A stretch of DNA of 64,000 nt, taken from the NCBI GenBank assembly GCA_016715195.1, contig JADKBB010000013.1:62001-126000 (forward strand). Reading direction: 5' to 3'. Below the pieces are notes generated by a model. The model was not told the DNA's origin, did no database searches, and saw only the letters and a program-made list of their open reading frames with translations. The number at the start of each line of letters is the position of its first letter. Within the stretch, counting starts at the first letter, position 1. Position numbers and translations under genes: made by a program. This DNA comes from Candidatus Villigracilis proximus. Its GTDB lineage: Bacteria > Chloroflexota > Anaerolineae > Anaerolineales > Villigracilaceae. Below, in pieces: positions 17,201 to 24,763 of this stretch.

Positions 17201-18576
17201 ATACTGCCTTCCGTGCCGACCGGCTGTCCATTTGCATTGAAAAATGCGCCCGCTGTGACCGAGACAAAGAGGTTGCTTCCATCCTTCTTTTTCAGGCGTA
17301 CTTCGAAGTCGTTGACAAAACCTTTTTCGACGATCGCAGTTACCAGGGCTTCATAATCCTCAGGGAAGGCATAGAACTCAACAACGTTAAGCCCAATGAT
17401 TTCCTTTTGTGTATACCCGGTTTGTTTTTCAATGGATGGGCTTACGCTGGTAAGCGTGCCGTGATAATCGGTCTCGTAAAGTACATCTTCAAGGTTTTCA
17501 TAAATGCGGCGGTATTTTTCTTCACTTTCCCGCAGGGCCAGTTCCTGTACCTTGGTCTTTGTAATATCACGCAGCAGGAGCAGACGTCCGATGAAATTTT
17601 TTCGCTTGTTGTATAGCGGAGATACCCCCAGCTCGATCCATTTCTTTTGGCTGCCTTCCCCAAATATAACCTCGTCGTGAACTGTTTTCTGGTGATTAAA
17701 AATATCGGGCCAGGACTTGAAGTTCTCTCTGATATCCCGGCCGATCGCTTCTTTGGCGTTTATCCCGGTCAGCTTCCGGGCAGTCGGATTGATATCTACA
17801 ATCTGATTCTGTTCGTTCAGCACGATCACGCCGTCGCTCATTTCTTCAACGATCAACTCGCGCGCAACGGGACTGATATCCAGCATACGATACTGGAACA
17901 GGGCAAAAGAAAAGCCAAGGGTGGTGACAGTAAAGGCAAAGGGAGTCAGATCGATCAGCACGCTTCCTGTAAAAAACAGGATGTTACTTATCAGCGGCGC
18001 GAAGATGGCAATAATGAATGCTGCAATTTGCCTGCGATACATGTTTTGATAGTTGGTGTATGTCCACTGAAGCAGCAGAACTGTGGCTGCCAGAATCAGG
18101 AGATAGCTAAAGGAAACGTATATCAGATTGATCACACTGCGTGTAAAGACCAACACCAAAAATGGTCCGCTTTGGACAAGTTCGTAGGTAGGCCAGTATA
18201 GATGATGTAATTCGTTTGTAAATGTGAACAGGGTAATGATGATGGATAAGCCAAAGAGCCCCCATAGCAGGGAGCGGGTCACCCATTTCTTGTGGCCGGT
18301 GTATTCAAGGGCAAAAAGAAACAGATAAGGCGTTACAAAATTTGATCCTATTTGTCTTGCCGTGTTCCAGAATATCTGGGCATCCATGTTCGTGCCGGCG
18401 GTAATTTGAAGCAGGTAACAAATTCCCCACCAGACCGTGGAAAATATCAGCAGGCCAAGCCACATCGCGCCCGGTGCAGATTGACGCCGGTGTTTCCATA
18501 CTTGAATGCCGATCAAAATGGAAATGACCGGAGATAATAGAAGTGGGATCAAATAGATGAAAAATTGAAGTTGCAT
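14263..18576 (-). CDS. Large 7TM multi-PAS/GAF sensor histidine kinase
   Basis: A 1437-residue membrane kinase. Order seen: about seven membrane helices (residues 1-225, 7TM sensor type), PAS (about 230-345), PAS (350-470), PAS (475-600), PAS (600-720), GAF (735-890), GAF with CLCGQAA and several Cys residues (905-1060), PAS (1065-1190), dimerisation H-box VSHELRTPLGGVIG (about 1210), and ATPase boxes LVGNAIKFT, DTGVGIPAEA and GSGLGLSITK. There are thus five PAS and two GAF modules. It should sense several signals and phosphorylate the coupled single-domain receiver. Ligands are unknown. The chain is intact, in contrast to several broken genes elsewhere in the window. Confidence 0.93.
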   Translation of the reverse strand: MQLQFFIYLIPLLLSPVISILIGIQVWKHRRQSAPGAMWLGLLIFSTVWWGICYLLQITAGTNMDAQIFWNTARQIGSNFVTPYLFLFALEYTGHKKWVTRSLLWGLFGLSIIITLFTFTNELHHLYWPTYELVQSGPFLVLVFTRSVINLIYVSFSYLLILAATVLLLQWTYTNYQNMYRRQIAAFIIAIFAPLISNILFFTGSVLIDLTPFAFTVTTLGFSFALFQYRMLDISPVARELIVEEMSDGVIVLNEQNQIVDINPTARKLTGINAKEAIGRDIRENFKSWPDIFNHQKTVHDEVIFGEGSQKKWIELGVSPLYNKRKNFIGRLLLLRDITKTKVQELALRESEEKYRRIYENLEDVLYETDYHGTLTSVSPSIEKQTGYTQKEIIGLNVVEFYAFPEDYEALVTAIVEKGFVNDFEVRLKKKDGSNLFVSVTAGAFFNANGQPVGTEGSMRNITERKLAEKKLRESQSRYRDIFDGVQEAIFVESESGEVLDVNQAACEMYGYTYDEFLTKTVRDLVPADMALILPGTGTLSSSIRETIETLNQRASGEVFQVEVSGQTQSIGEKVVRLVIVRDLSRSKQAEEQLHMQRVALESADNAIVISDFNGRIEWTNPAFTRLTGYTLQEAVGQTTNLLKSGKHDKAFYQNLWHTVNSGQVWQGEITNRRKDGSLYIEEQTITPVVDEAGKILRFIAIKQDVTEQRIAREQLEKQNDYLSVLHQITLDLLNRRNPADLFQAIVDRAADLLDAPYAEFDLIEGEELVVSSATQNQSNLIGERSTREQSKLSWQVYDTGEPVVLDDYGAWSGRRTEVASYTGLSATADFPVLVNNQCVAILAVGRTKPDHTFTAEEIQTGILFSRMLGLVLDNVNLYDSALTEISERKRTEEKLNFNLQQQKSLSSLLELGLKDISLDNLLPSILDEILSLSWMTLTPKGGIFLVEDQPNVLVLKAHKNLASPLHTLCANVKFGQCLCGQAAATRQIQFSDCVDEKHEITYQGMEDHGHYNIPIMSGNKVLGVIVLYLPHGHQKSEDEELFLHTVADVIAGIIGRKHAETLLLESEVRFRQIVESASDLIYRADMEGRFTYFNPTAMKLFGFTEESQVIGRHFLELAAPASHDELIRVYKEQVAEHKQTTYHEFIAKPASGQEIWLGQNVQLIIENGQPLGIQAVARDITKLKQAYEALFIARDQAVEASQLKSQLLARVSHELRTPLGGVIGYAELLHHDTFGKLTDEQKNATQQIMASTQYLTSIINDLLDEAQIETRSVVLKREKFSPAEILKKVETTMSVLAKNKGLILNTTLFPDMPETLTGDMQRLQQIMINLVGNAIKFTAKGEIHLSLRRPIPEQWVIQVSDTGVGIPAEAQSYIFDAFRQIDNSITRENRGSGLGLSITKQLVELMGGEINLQSEVGKGSTFAITLPIQHNTENKK

Positions 18577-18678
18577 CGGAATTCCTTGGTCTGGCTGCTT
18601 TTATTGAATGATTTTACCTTATTCATTTCCTGTAAATGGTTGTCAAATTGTGACATTTATTTTTACAAGTTCTTCATA

Positions 18679-18726
18679 TTTCTTTCGCATTCCTTCCACC
18701 TGTTTCGTCCCCCCGGATCATAGAAT
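18679..18726 (+). promoter_or_regulatory. Promoter of the first DUF4405 module with 11-bp direct repeats
   Basis: TTTCTTTCGCA and TTCCTTCCACC (18679-18700) are adjacent 11-bp repeats. A -10 box TAGAAT (18721-18726) lies 20 bases downstream. The arrangement resembles OmpR/PhoB-type sites and recurs at four other promoters in this island. Confidence 0.45.
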
Positions 18727-18761
18727 ATTGAAAGTTAGTTACATAAATAAAGGAGAACAAC

Positions 18762-19265
18762 ATGTCAAAACAAAACTTAACCAAACTCTTTCTTGATCTC
18801 GGCACCTTCGTTGCCCTGTTGATCGCAAGCGCACCCCACTTCACCGGAGATGCCATTCACGAGTGGCTTTCACTTGCCCTAGGTGGCGCAATCATCGTCC
18901 ACCTGCTATTGAACTGGAACTGGATCGTGCAGATCACGGCTCGTCTGTTTGCGAAAGTTGCGAAGGGTCAACGTTTCAACTACATTCTTAACTGGGGCCT
19001 GTTCGCCAGTGGAATCATGATCATGCTCTCAGGGCTGATGATCTCCAAGACTGTGGTGCCATTCTTTGGAATTTCCCTGCCCGAGAACATGTCCTGGAAA
19101 CAACTGCATGAACTTTCCACCAACATCACCATGATCTTGATGGGTCTGCATGTCGCCACTCACTGGAGTTGGATCACGAACATGCTTAAGCGGATGCTTG
19201 TTCCCCGCGCTGCCGCTCCTGTCATCTCCGCCCCTGTATTGTCCATGCACAGAAAGGATGCATAA
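18762..19265 (+). CDS. DUF4405 cytochrome b-like membrane protein (copy A)
   Basis: A 167-residue membrane protein with four helices. Seen: conserved histidines in DAIHEWLSLALG, IVHLLLNWNW, KQLHELSTNI and GLHVATHWSWI, placed near helix ends in a way that could coordinate b-type heme. The pattern matches DUF4405 proteins, whose function is not established. The start has AAGGAG eight bases upstream. A small membrane protein follows two bases after the stop. A second copy of this two-gene module lies at 19722-20575. A role in electron transfer or redox sensing at the membrane is inference. Confidence 0.8.
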   Translation: MSKQNLTKLFLDLGTFVALLIASAPHFTGDAIHEWLSLALGGAIIVHLLLNWNWIVQITARLFAKVAKGQRFNYILNWGLFASGIMIMLSGLMISKTVVPFFGISLPENMSWKQLHELSTNITMILMGLHVATHWSWITNMLKRMLVPRAAAPVISAPVLSMHRKDA

Positions 19266-19267
19266 TC

Positions 19268-19570
19268 ATGAAAACAATCTTCAAAGTACTGGTAATTCTT
19301 GTTGTCGCAATTCTGGTCGGCGGATTATTCTACGGAGCAGTGACCGCCAGTTCCTCTGGCACAGACCAGACAGCCATGTCTGAGCGGCCACACTCCGAAG
19401 GAGGTTTTGAACGTCATGAAGGCGGTGAATCTGGCGGAATTCAATTCCCCGCTGACGCAGTAAAAAACCTGCTGATTATCACAGTCATCGCGACACTTTA
19501 TGTGAATATCTCCCGGTGGATTAAAAAAGCTGGCCCGGTTTCAACAAAAAACCCCGTAATTTCCTCCTGA
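19268..19570 (+). CDS. Small membrane protein partner of DUF4405 (copy A)
   Basis: A 100-residue protein not recognised as a named family. Seen: an N-terminal hydrophobic segment (VLVILVVAILVGGLFYGAV, residues 7-25), a polar Gly/Glu/His-rich middle (ERHEGGESGG), and a second hydrophobic segment (NLLIITVIATLYVNISRW) before a short basic tail. It resembles the product at 20237-20575 in layout, length and N-terminus, so the two are paralogues. Co-transcription with DUF4405 suggests a complex. A terminator follows. Confidence 0.7.
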   Translation: MKTIFKVLVILVVAILVGGLFYGAVTASSSGTDQTAMSERPHSEGGFERHEGGESGGIQFPADAVKNLLIITVIATLYVNISRWIKKAGPVSTKNPVISS

Positions 19571-19600
19571 CAGGCTTAATATCCACCGCCTCCATCTTCC

Positions 19601-19636
19601 ATCCCTTCTGAAGCGAAAATTCAGAAGGGATTTTTT
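19601..19636 (+). terminator. Rho-independent terminator of DUF4405 module A
   Basis: A 12-bp perfect stem (19601-19612 with 19620-19631), a 7-base loop and six T residues (19631-19636). It shows the two DUF4405 modules are separate transcription units. Confidence 0.85.
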
Positions 19637-19651
19637 ACAACATCTTCACAA

Positions 19652-19697
19652 TTTATCCGTAATTTCCCTACCATGAAAATTTGAAACCCCATAAAAT
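19652..19697 (+). promoter_or_regulatory. Promoter of the second DUF4405 module with 11-bp direct repeats
   Basis: TTTATCCGTAA and TTTCCCTACCA (19652-19673) are adjacent 11-bp repeats, preceded by TTCACAA. The -10 box TAAAAT (19692-19697) is 18 bases downstream. Confidence 0.45.
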
Positions 19698-19721
19698 AGT
19701 GAAACTACACAAGGAGATAAT

Positions 19722-20240
19722 ATGACCAACGAGGTATCAAAAGGCGCTGTAAGCCAGACAAAAAGCAAGTTGTGGGTGGATGTTTTGATCTTTATCGGAT
19801 TTTTGATCACCATGGATCCGCATACCAGCGGACTCGCCATTCACGAATGGCTGAGCCTGTCCATGATCGGGGCGATGGTTGTCCATTTGTTATTAAACTG
19901 GGATTGGATCGCAGAGATCACGCGCCGGTTTCTGGGAAAACTGGGCGGGCAAAATCGCATCAACTACATTTTGAACTGGCTATTGTTCATTGACGGAACA
20001 CTCATCATGATTTCCGGCATCATGATCTCGGAAATTGCCTTGCCATTAATGGGCATCCAACTTCCGTTGGGATTTGCCTGGCGCAGACTGCATGATATGT
20101 CTGCCAATATCGCTTTGCTGCTGCTGGGAATTCACACGGCTTTGCATTGGAACTGGATCGTGAATACTTTCAATAAATATCTGATCCAGCCTGTTGTGCG
20201 GTTGTTTTCTGCCAAACAAAAGAAGGATGTTTCATTATGA
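19722..20240 (+). CDS. DUF4405 cytochrome b-like membrane protein (copy B)
   Basis: A 172-residue paralogue of the protein at 18762. It shows the same four-helix plan and histidine pattern: GLAIHEWLSLSMIGAM, VVHLLLNWDWI, RRLHDMSANIALLL and GIHTALHWNWIV. The N-terminus is longer and polar. It overlaps the next gene by four bases (ATGA), so the small partner is translationally coupled. Sequence divergence between the copies is substantial, so the duplication is not recent, or the copies were acquired separately. Confidence 0.8.
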   Translation: MTNEVSKGAVSQTKSKLWVDVLIFIGFLITMDPHTSGLAIHEWLSLSMIGAMVVHLLLNWDWIAEITRRFLGKLGGQNRINYILNWLLFIDGTLIMISGIMISEIALPLMGIQLPLGFAWRRLHDMSANIALLLLGIHTALHWNWIVNTFNKYLIQPVVRLFSAKQKKDVSL

Positions 20241-20575
20241 TGAAAATCCTTGGACGAACTTTTGTCATTCTTGCGGTCTTCGCTATTTTCTCAGGTTTGA
20301 TGGTAACTGCGGTCAACGCGAGCGGGGCAAATCTGCCTGATTTTGACGGCACTCCCCAGTTCCGCCCCGACGGCGATGGGGATGGTTTCAGACCTGAAGG
20401 CGGTGAGAACCGGCGTGAACGCGGCGAGGGTGGTTTGAATGGTCCGCGCTGGCTGTTTGGGCTGATCAAGAATGTGGGTGTGATGGCGGTGCTGGTGACG
20501 ATCATTGTCTGGCCGAAGAGTGTGGCGAAGAAGAAAAAGAAGAATTCAGGAAGTAGAACCATCAAAAGCGAGTGA
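20237..20575 (+). CDS. Small membrane protein partner of DUF4405 (copy B)
   Basis: A 112-residue paralogue of the product at 19268. Seen: N-terminal hydrophobic segment with FVILAVFAIFSGLMVTAVNA, a Gly/Asp/Glu/Arg-rich loop (about residues 38-68), a second hydrophobic segment NVGVMAVLVTIIVW and a very basic tail (KKKKKNSG). The first segment may be a cleaved signal, leaving the loop outside. Function unknown. Confidence 0.7.
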   Translation: MMKILGRTFVILAVFAIFSGLMVTAVNASGANLPDFDGTPQFRPDGDGDGFRPEGGENRRERGEGGLNGPRWLFGLIKNVGVMAVLVTIIVWPKSVAKKKKKNSGSRTIKSE

Positions 20576-20583
20576 TAAGTGAC

Positions 20584-20616
20584 AAAAGAGGCGTTCCAAG
20601 CGGAACGACTCTTTTT
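20584..20616 (+). terminator. Terminator of DUF4405 module B
   Basis: AAAAGAG/CTCTTTT and CGTTCC/GGAACG pair around a 4-base loop with one G/A mismatch, ending in a T-run (20612-20616). Confidence 0.75.
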
Positions 20617-20745
20617 ATTACTACCTGTGATTTGATTTATTTGATCTATTGCAAAAGTCTGTTTTTTTTACCACAAAGGCACAAAGTCTCAGAGACTCGA
20701 AGAAAAAAACTTAGTGGCTTATTGCGCATTAGTTATGCAAGAGGT

Positions 20746-22090
20746 CTATTGTTTTATAAGCGGCAAGTGGATAATGACTTTTAATCCTTTGCCTTTTTCG
20801 CTTTCAGCCCAGATCCTGCCTTTGTGCATTTCCACAATGGACTTGGCAATGGCAAGGCCGAGACCTGAGCCGCCGTCGTTGCGATTACGGGATTCATCGG
20901 CGCGGTAGAAGCGGTCGAAGAGATGCGCGGCGTCTTCGGGGGTGACTCCGTTGCCGCTGTCTTGAATGCTGATCTCGGCTTGACTTCCAATTTGTTTGAT
21001 GCTGATATGTACGCGGCCTTCTTCGGGAGTGTAATGCAGGGCGTTATCGAGAATATTCGTCAGCACTTGCGAGAAGCGGATCGGGTCAAGATTCACTTCA
21101 GAATTTCAGGAGCAGGTTCCAGATTAAGGGTGATGCGCTTTTGATTGAACTGGATCATGTAATGGGATTGGATGTCGCCCAGTAGTTTGTTAATGTCCAC
21201 GGGTTGGAATTCCACTGAGAGTTCGCCCGCATCGGCAAGGGATAAAGTGCGCAGGTCTTTGACGAGTTGTTCGAGTCTTTCGGCTTCTTCGCGGATGATC
21301 TCGAAGTTTTCTTTTGAGGGCGGCAGGACGCCATCATGCACGGCTTCGGCGTGACCGATGATGAGGCTGAGCGGTGTGCGCAGTTCGTGGGCAATATCGG
21401 CGGTCATTTGTTTGCGCAGATTGAAGGAGCGGTTGAGATCGTCGTTCATCTTATTGAAGGATGAAGCAAGTTCTCCAATTTCATCACGCGAGCGGACAGG
21501 CACCTGTTGACCGAAATTTCCGCCGGCCATTTCATGCGTGGCTTTGGTTAACTCGCGAATGGGGCGGGTGATGGTGCGCGAAAGAATGGAGCCAAAAATA
21601 AAAGCGAGGATGATCGTGCCGATGGCGGTGAGAAAAAGAGAAAGATCAAGCCTTTTGATAAATTCATCTTCCATGGGGTCGCGTTTATCGGGCGGCCTTT
21701 CAATCAACAGATGACCAACCGCGATGTCGTTGGCTTTGAGGACGATCGATTGATTGAGCACATCCGCGCTGACGGTATCGCCAATTTTGTGCGCGAAACT
21801 TTCCATAACGACGATGCCATGAATATCAGTGGCAAAAAATAGAAGGATTATCGCCTTGTTGGGGTCAAACTGGGTGGCACGTTGAAGCGCGGTTTTAACG
21901 TCATCCCAGCTGTTGTTGGTTTCGTAATAATTGACGGAGAGTTCATCGAGCCAGTTCTGCTTCGTAGTGGTTGTAAATAAATTTATCGAACTCGCGGTTG
22001 GTGGAAAAGCGGATGGAATGCACAATCACGCCGATGCTGAACAGGCTGACTGCAAGAAATGCAAGGATCAGTTTGGTAGTTAGGTATCAT
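20746..22090 (-). pseudogene. Sensor histidine kinase, frameshifted
   Basis: Three reading-frame pieces together make one kinase. The N-terminal piece encodes a membrane helix (LILAFLAVSLFSIGVIV). The middle piece (stop at 21093) encodes a second helix, a HAMP-like segment, the H-box AHELRTPLSLIIGHAEAV and the start of the ATPase domain. The last piece (20746-21096) encodes NILDNALHYTPEEGR, DSGNGVTPEDA and GSGLGLAIAKS. The frame changes near 21960 and at 21094; at 21094 one G missing from AAGGTG would explain it. It follows the damaged response regulator. Either the kinase is dead or the sequence has single-base errors. Confidence 0.8.
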
Positions 22091-22706
22091 TTAAGCCTTT
22101 GCTCAAGCGATAGCCTACACCGTACACGGTTTCAATGTGATTGGTTTGCGCGGATCATCTCCCACTTACATCGAGCAGATCGAGGCGCGAGAAGACGCGG
22201 CCCGGAGTTCCCATGAGGGCGGCGAGCAGATCAAACTCGGAAGGGGTCAGGTCAATGCTGCGTTCGCCGACCAGCACTTCACGGCTGTCGCGGTCTAAAA
22301 TAATATCGGCTACCTTGAGCGTTTTACCGGTCGGTTCAGATTTGCCCATGCGGCGCAAGACATTGCGCACACGCGCCATCAACTCACGCGGCTTGAACGG
22401 CTTCACCACATAATCATCCGCGCCGAGTTCCAACCCAATGATCTTGTCGTCATCTTCCACCTTGGCCGTCAGCATAATGATCGGAGTATCATGTTCGGCG
22501 CGATGAATGCGCATGAAGTCATAACCGTTCATCTCGGGCATCATGATATCGAGAATGATCAGGTCTGGGTTTTCTCTGTCTGCAACGGTCAGCGCTTCCT
22601 TGCCGTTGAAGGCGGTCGCAACGCGATATCCCTCCTGCGTGAGATAACTTTCCACAAGGGAGACGAGTCGTTTTTCATCATCGACGATCAGAATGGTTTG
22701 AGGCAT
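22080..22706 (-). pseudogene. OmpR-family response regulator with deleted DNA-binding end
   Basis: The intact frame (22155-22706, 183 residues) carries a full receiver: VDDEKRL, phospho-acceptor LIILDIMMPEMNGYD, MLTAKVE and VVKPFKPREL. The winged-helix domain starts normally (LTPSEFDLLAALMGTPGRVF) but stops at LLDVSGR. Downstream the family C-terminus HIETVYGVGYRLSKG is found in another frame, ending at 22080. Comparison with OmpR/PhoB proteins shows about 25 residues missing between the two, including the recognition helix, plus a one-base shift. As it stands the protein should not bind DNA. Confidence 0.8.
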
Positions 22707-22740
22707 GGGTTAATTCTTTCTTTTTATTTTTCAGTTGAAC

Positions 22741-22781
22741 ACCCCGAAGATTTTGTAAACTATTTTTGAAGCCTTCGGGGT
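22741..22781 (-). promoter_or_regulatory. Stem-loop in the leader of the response regulator
   Basis: ACCCCGAAG (22741-22749) pairs with CTTCGGGGT (22773-22781) around a 23-base loop. It is in the 5' leader of the regulator message and has no T-run. It resembles the CCGAAGG repeats at 13 kb. Confidence 0.4.
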
Positions 22782-22803
22782 GATGTTTAATTTTTGTAAT
22801 TGC

Positions 22804-22852
22804 ATTATGCCATAAGGAAGGCTGGTTGGCGTGTGAAGAAATTGTGTGGAAA
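22804..22852 (-). promoter_or_regulatory. Promoter of the two-component operon with 11-bp direct repeats
   Basis: On the minus strand TTTCCACACAA and TTTCTTCACAC (22831-22852) are adjacent repeats. A -10 box CATAAT (22804-22809) is 21 bases further on. This would fit auto-regulation. Confidence 0.45.
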
Positions 22853-22853
22853 T

Positions 22854-23474
22854 TTACGCGTCAATTTTCTTTTGCAATAATGCGATCACGGCATCAAACA
22901 ACGCTGACGGGGTGCTGGTATCCATGACGGGCGCGGCGCTGGTGTCACTGCTTGCGGATGTCGTGCCTGTGGATTGCATTCCGCTCGGCATTCCTCCCAT
23001 ATCAGGCGGACCTCCCGCTCCCATATCTGGCGGACCACCTGCCGCGTTTCCTCCTATGCCGGTAGCTGATTCTGCATCCGAAGAGCTTGTGCTTCCGCTG
23101 CTGCCCTGACTGATGGCGAACACATCGCGCATGGACAGGCTCATGCTGTCTATGGCTTGAGTCTGCTCTGCGGTTAGCGTTTCTTGAATTTGAGCAACGA
23201 GTCCGTCGATCTCTTCCTGCGCGGCGGTGTCGCTGTCGTTTAAGTCTTGCAAAACATAAAACATGGGCAGCAGTTCTGCGGCTTGTTCAGATGTGACCGG
23301 ATACTCTGTCTCTTCGAGGTTGATGGTGCCGAGGACGAGTTTGGTTTGCGCGGGCAATTCCATAGCGCTGGGTCCGCCGCTCGGAGCAGAGGCAGGCGTC
23401 CCTGTGGAAGATGCGCAGGCGGTTAATGTCAACGCGAAGAGGGTGATTGAGGTCCAGAAGAATTTTTTGTTCAT
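22854..23474 (-). CDS. Lipoprotein with LTxxQ motif, Spy/CpxP-like in part
   Basis: A 206-residue lipoprotein with signal peptide and lipobox LTAC (Cys at about residue 20). The middle is helical and contains QIQETLTAEQTQAIDSM, which includes an LTxxQ motif like those in Spy/CpxP periplasmic chaperones. The C-terminal half has a low-complexity repeat (GGPPDMGAGGPPDMGGMP) and a Ser/Thr-rich stretch before a final helix. It is the last gene of the MacA/ATPase/permease operon, 62 bases after the permease, and lies directly before the two-component promoter. Spy-like function is only a hint, since a single motif supports it. Confidence 0.65.
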   Translation of the reverse strand: MNKKFFWTSITLFALTLTACASSTGTPASAPSGGPSAMELPAQTKLVLGTINLEETEYPVTSEQAAELLPMFYVLQDLNDSDTAAQEEIDGLVAQIQETLTAEQTQAIDSMSLSMRDVFAISQGSSGSTSSSDAESATGIGGNAAGGPPDMGAGGPPDMGGMPSGMQSTGTTSASSDTSAAPVMDTSTPSALFDAVIALLQKKIDA

Positions 23475-23536
23475 GATAAGTTTCCTTTTTTGGGGCGCGT
23501 GTTTGTATCGGCAAGCTGTTCGACTCCAAAAACATC

Positions 23537-24763
23537 TTATTCATATCTCAACGCTTCAATAGGATCGAGCAGTGCGGCTTGATTGGCGGGATAATAGCCA
23601 AAGAAAGCGCCGACAATGGCGGCGGAACTAAAGGCGAGCGCGATCGAGCTAAGTTGCACTACGGTGCGCATATCGCTCAGTGCGCCGAAAATATACGCGC
23701 CGCCCACGCCAACCAGAATACCGATCAGCCCGCCGACGATGCTGAGCATCAGCGCTTCGGTTAAGAATTGCAGGCGGATGTCATCGGGCGTGGCGCCGAC
23801 AGATTGACGAATGCCGATCTCGCGTGTGCGCTCGGTGACGCTGACCAGCATGATGTTCATGATGCCGATACCGCCAACGATCAGCGAAACGCCTGCCACC
23901 CAGGCCAACAAAGAACGAAACGCGGAAGTGGTTGACTCTTGCGTGGAGATAATATCCTGCTGTGTAGTGACGGTGAAATCTGCGGTGTCGAGTGTTAGCT
24001 CATGGCGTTTGACGAGCAGTAGTTCCACTTGCGTGATGATGTCGTCGATGTTTGCGTCGGGGTCCACTTCCACATAGATCATGCGGATGCTGTCGCCCAT
24101 GATGCGGGCAAACATGGATGGCGTGAATTTTTGAAAGACGACGGTGATGGGCATGAAGACATACGAGTCGTAATCAGTAGTGCCGACGATGCCTTTTTCT
24201 TCCATGACACCGATCACAGTTAATTTTGTCGTGCCAACCGTGATGACCTGCCCGATGGGATCATCTTCGCCGAAAAGTTCTTCGGCAATAGCAGAACCCA
24301 GCACGACCATCTTTTGTTTGCGGTCTATTTCCTTGTCGGTGAAGTAACGTCCATCGGCGAGTTCCATATCACGCACAGAAGGAAAGCCCGAAGTGGTGCC
24401 GAGAATGGAAACATCGTCAAAAGATACATCGCCAAATTTGACAGTTTCACTTGAGTTCTGCTCCACCACCACCGAAGTCACACCGCTGACTCCATCTTCG
24501 ATGGCGGCGGCGTCGTCGAAGACCAATCCGCCGGTGGGCGGTTGGCCGGGTCCGCCGCGAGACATGGAGCCTTGCACAAAGATCAGGTTGGAACCAAGCG
24601 AGGTGATCTGTTCCTGAATGGTGGCTTCTGTCCCTGCGCTGATGGCGACCATGATGATGACCGCCGCCACGCCGATGATGATTCCCAGCATCGTCAGAAA
24701 CGAGCGGACTTTATTCTTAAGAATCGCTTCCCAGGCGATATGCGCGGCTTCAGACAGTTTCAT
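23537..24763 (-). CDS. MacB-like ABC exporter permease
   Basis: A 408-residue FtsX/MacB-type permease. Seen: N-terminal membrane helix with FLTMLGIIIGVAAVIIMVAI, a large extracytoplasmic domain (about residues 45-275), then three C-terminal helices with GGIGIMNIMLVSVTERTREIGIRQSVGAT, a family hallmark. The ATPase is a separate protein encoded just upstream, with a 14-base overlap. In a MacA/MacB-type pump it would transmit ATPase motion to the adaptor and move substrates out of the membrane rather than conduct them. Likely substrates are lipids, peptides or antibiotics; none is shown. Confidence 0.92.
   Translation of the reverse strand: MKLSEAAHIAWEAILKNKVRSFLTMLGIIIGVAAVIIMVAISAGTEATIQEQITSLGSNLIFVQGSMSRGGPGQPPTGGLVFDDAAAIEDGVSGVTSVVVEQNSSETVKFGDVSFDDVSILGTTSGFPSVRDMELADGRYFTDKEIDRKQKMVVLGSAIAEELFGEDDPIGQVITVGTTKLTVIGVMEEKGIVGTTDYDSYVFMPITVVFQKFTPSMFARIMGDSIRMIYVEVDPDANIDDIITQVELLLVKRHELTLDTADFTVTTQQDIISTQESTTSAFRSLLAWVAGVSLIVGGIGIMNIMLVSVTERTREIGIRQSVGATPDDIRLQFLTEALMLSIVGGLIGILVGVGGAYIFGALSDMRTVVQLSSIALAFSSAAIVGAFFGYYPANQAALLDPIEALRYE

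Noticed and set aside
19029..19250. Minus-strand frame over DUF4405 copy A
   Set aside because: Shadow of a well-supported membrane protein; no ribosome site or family motif.
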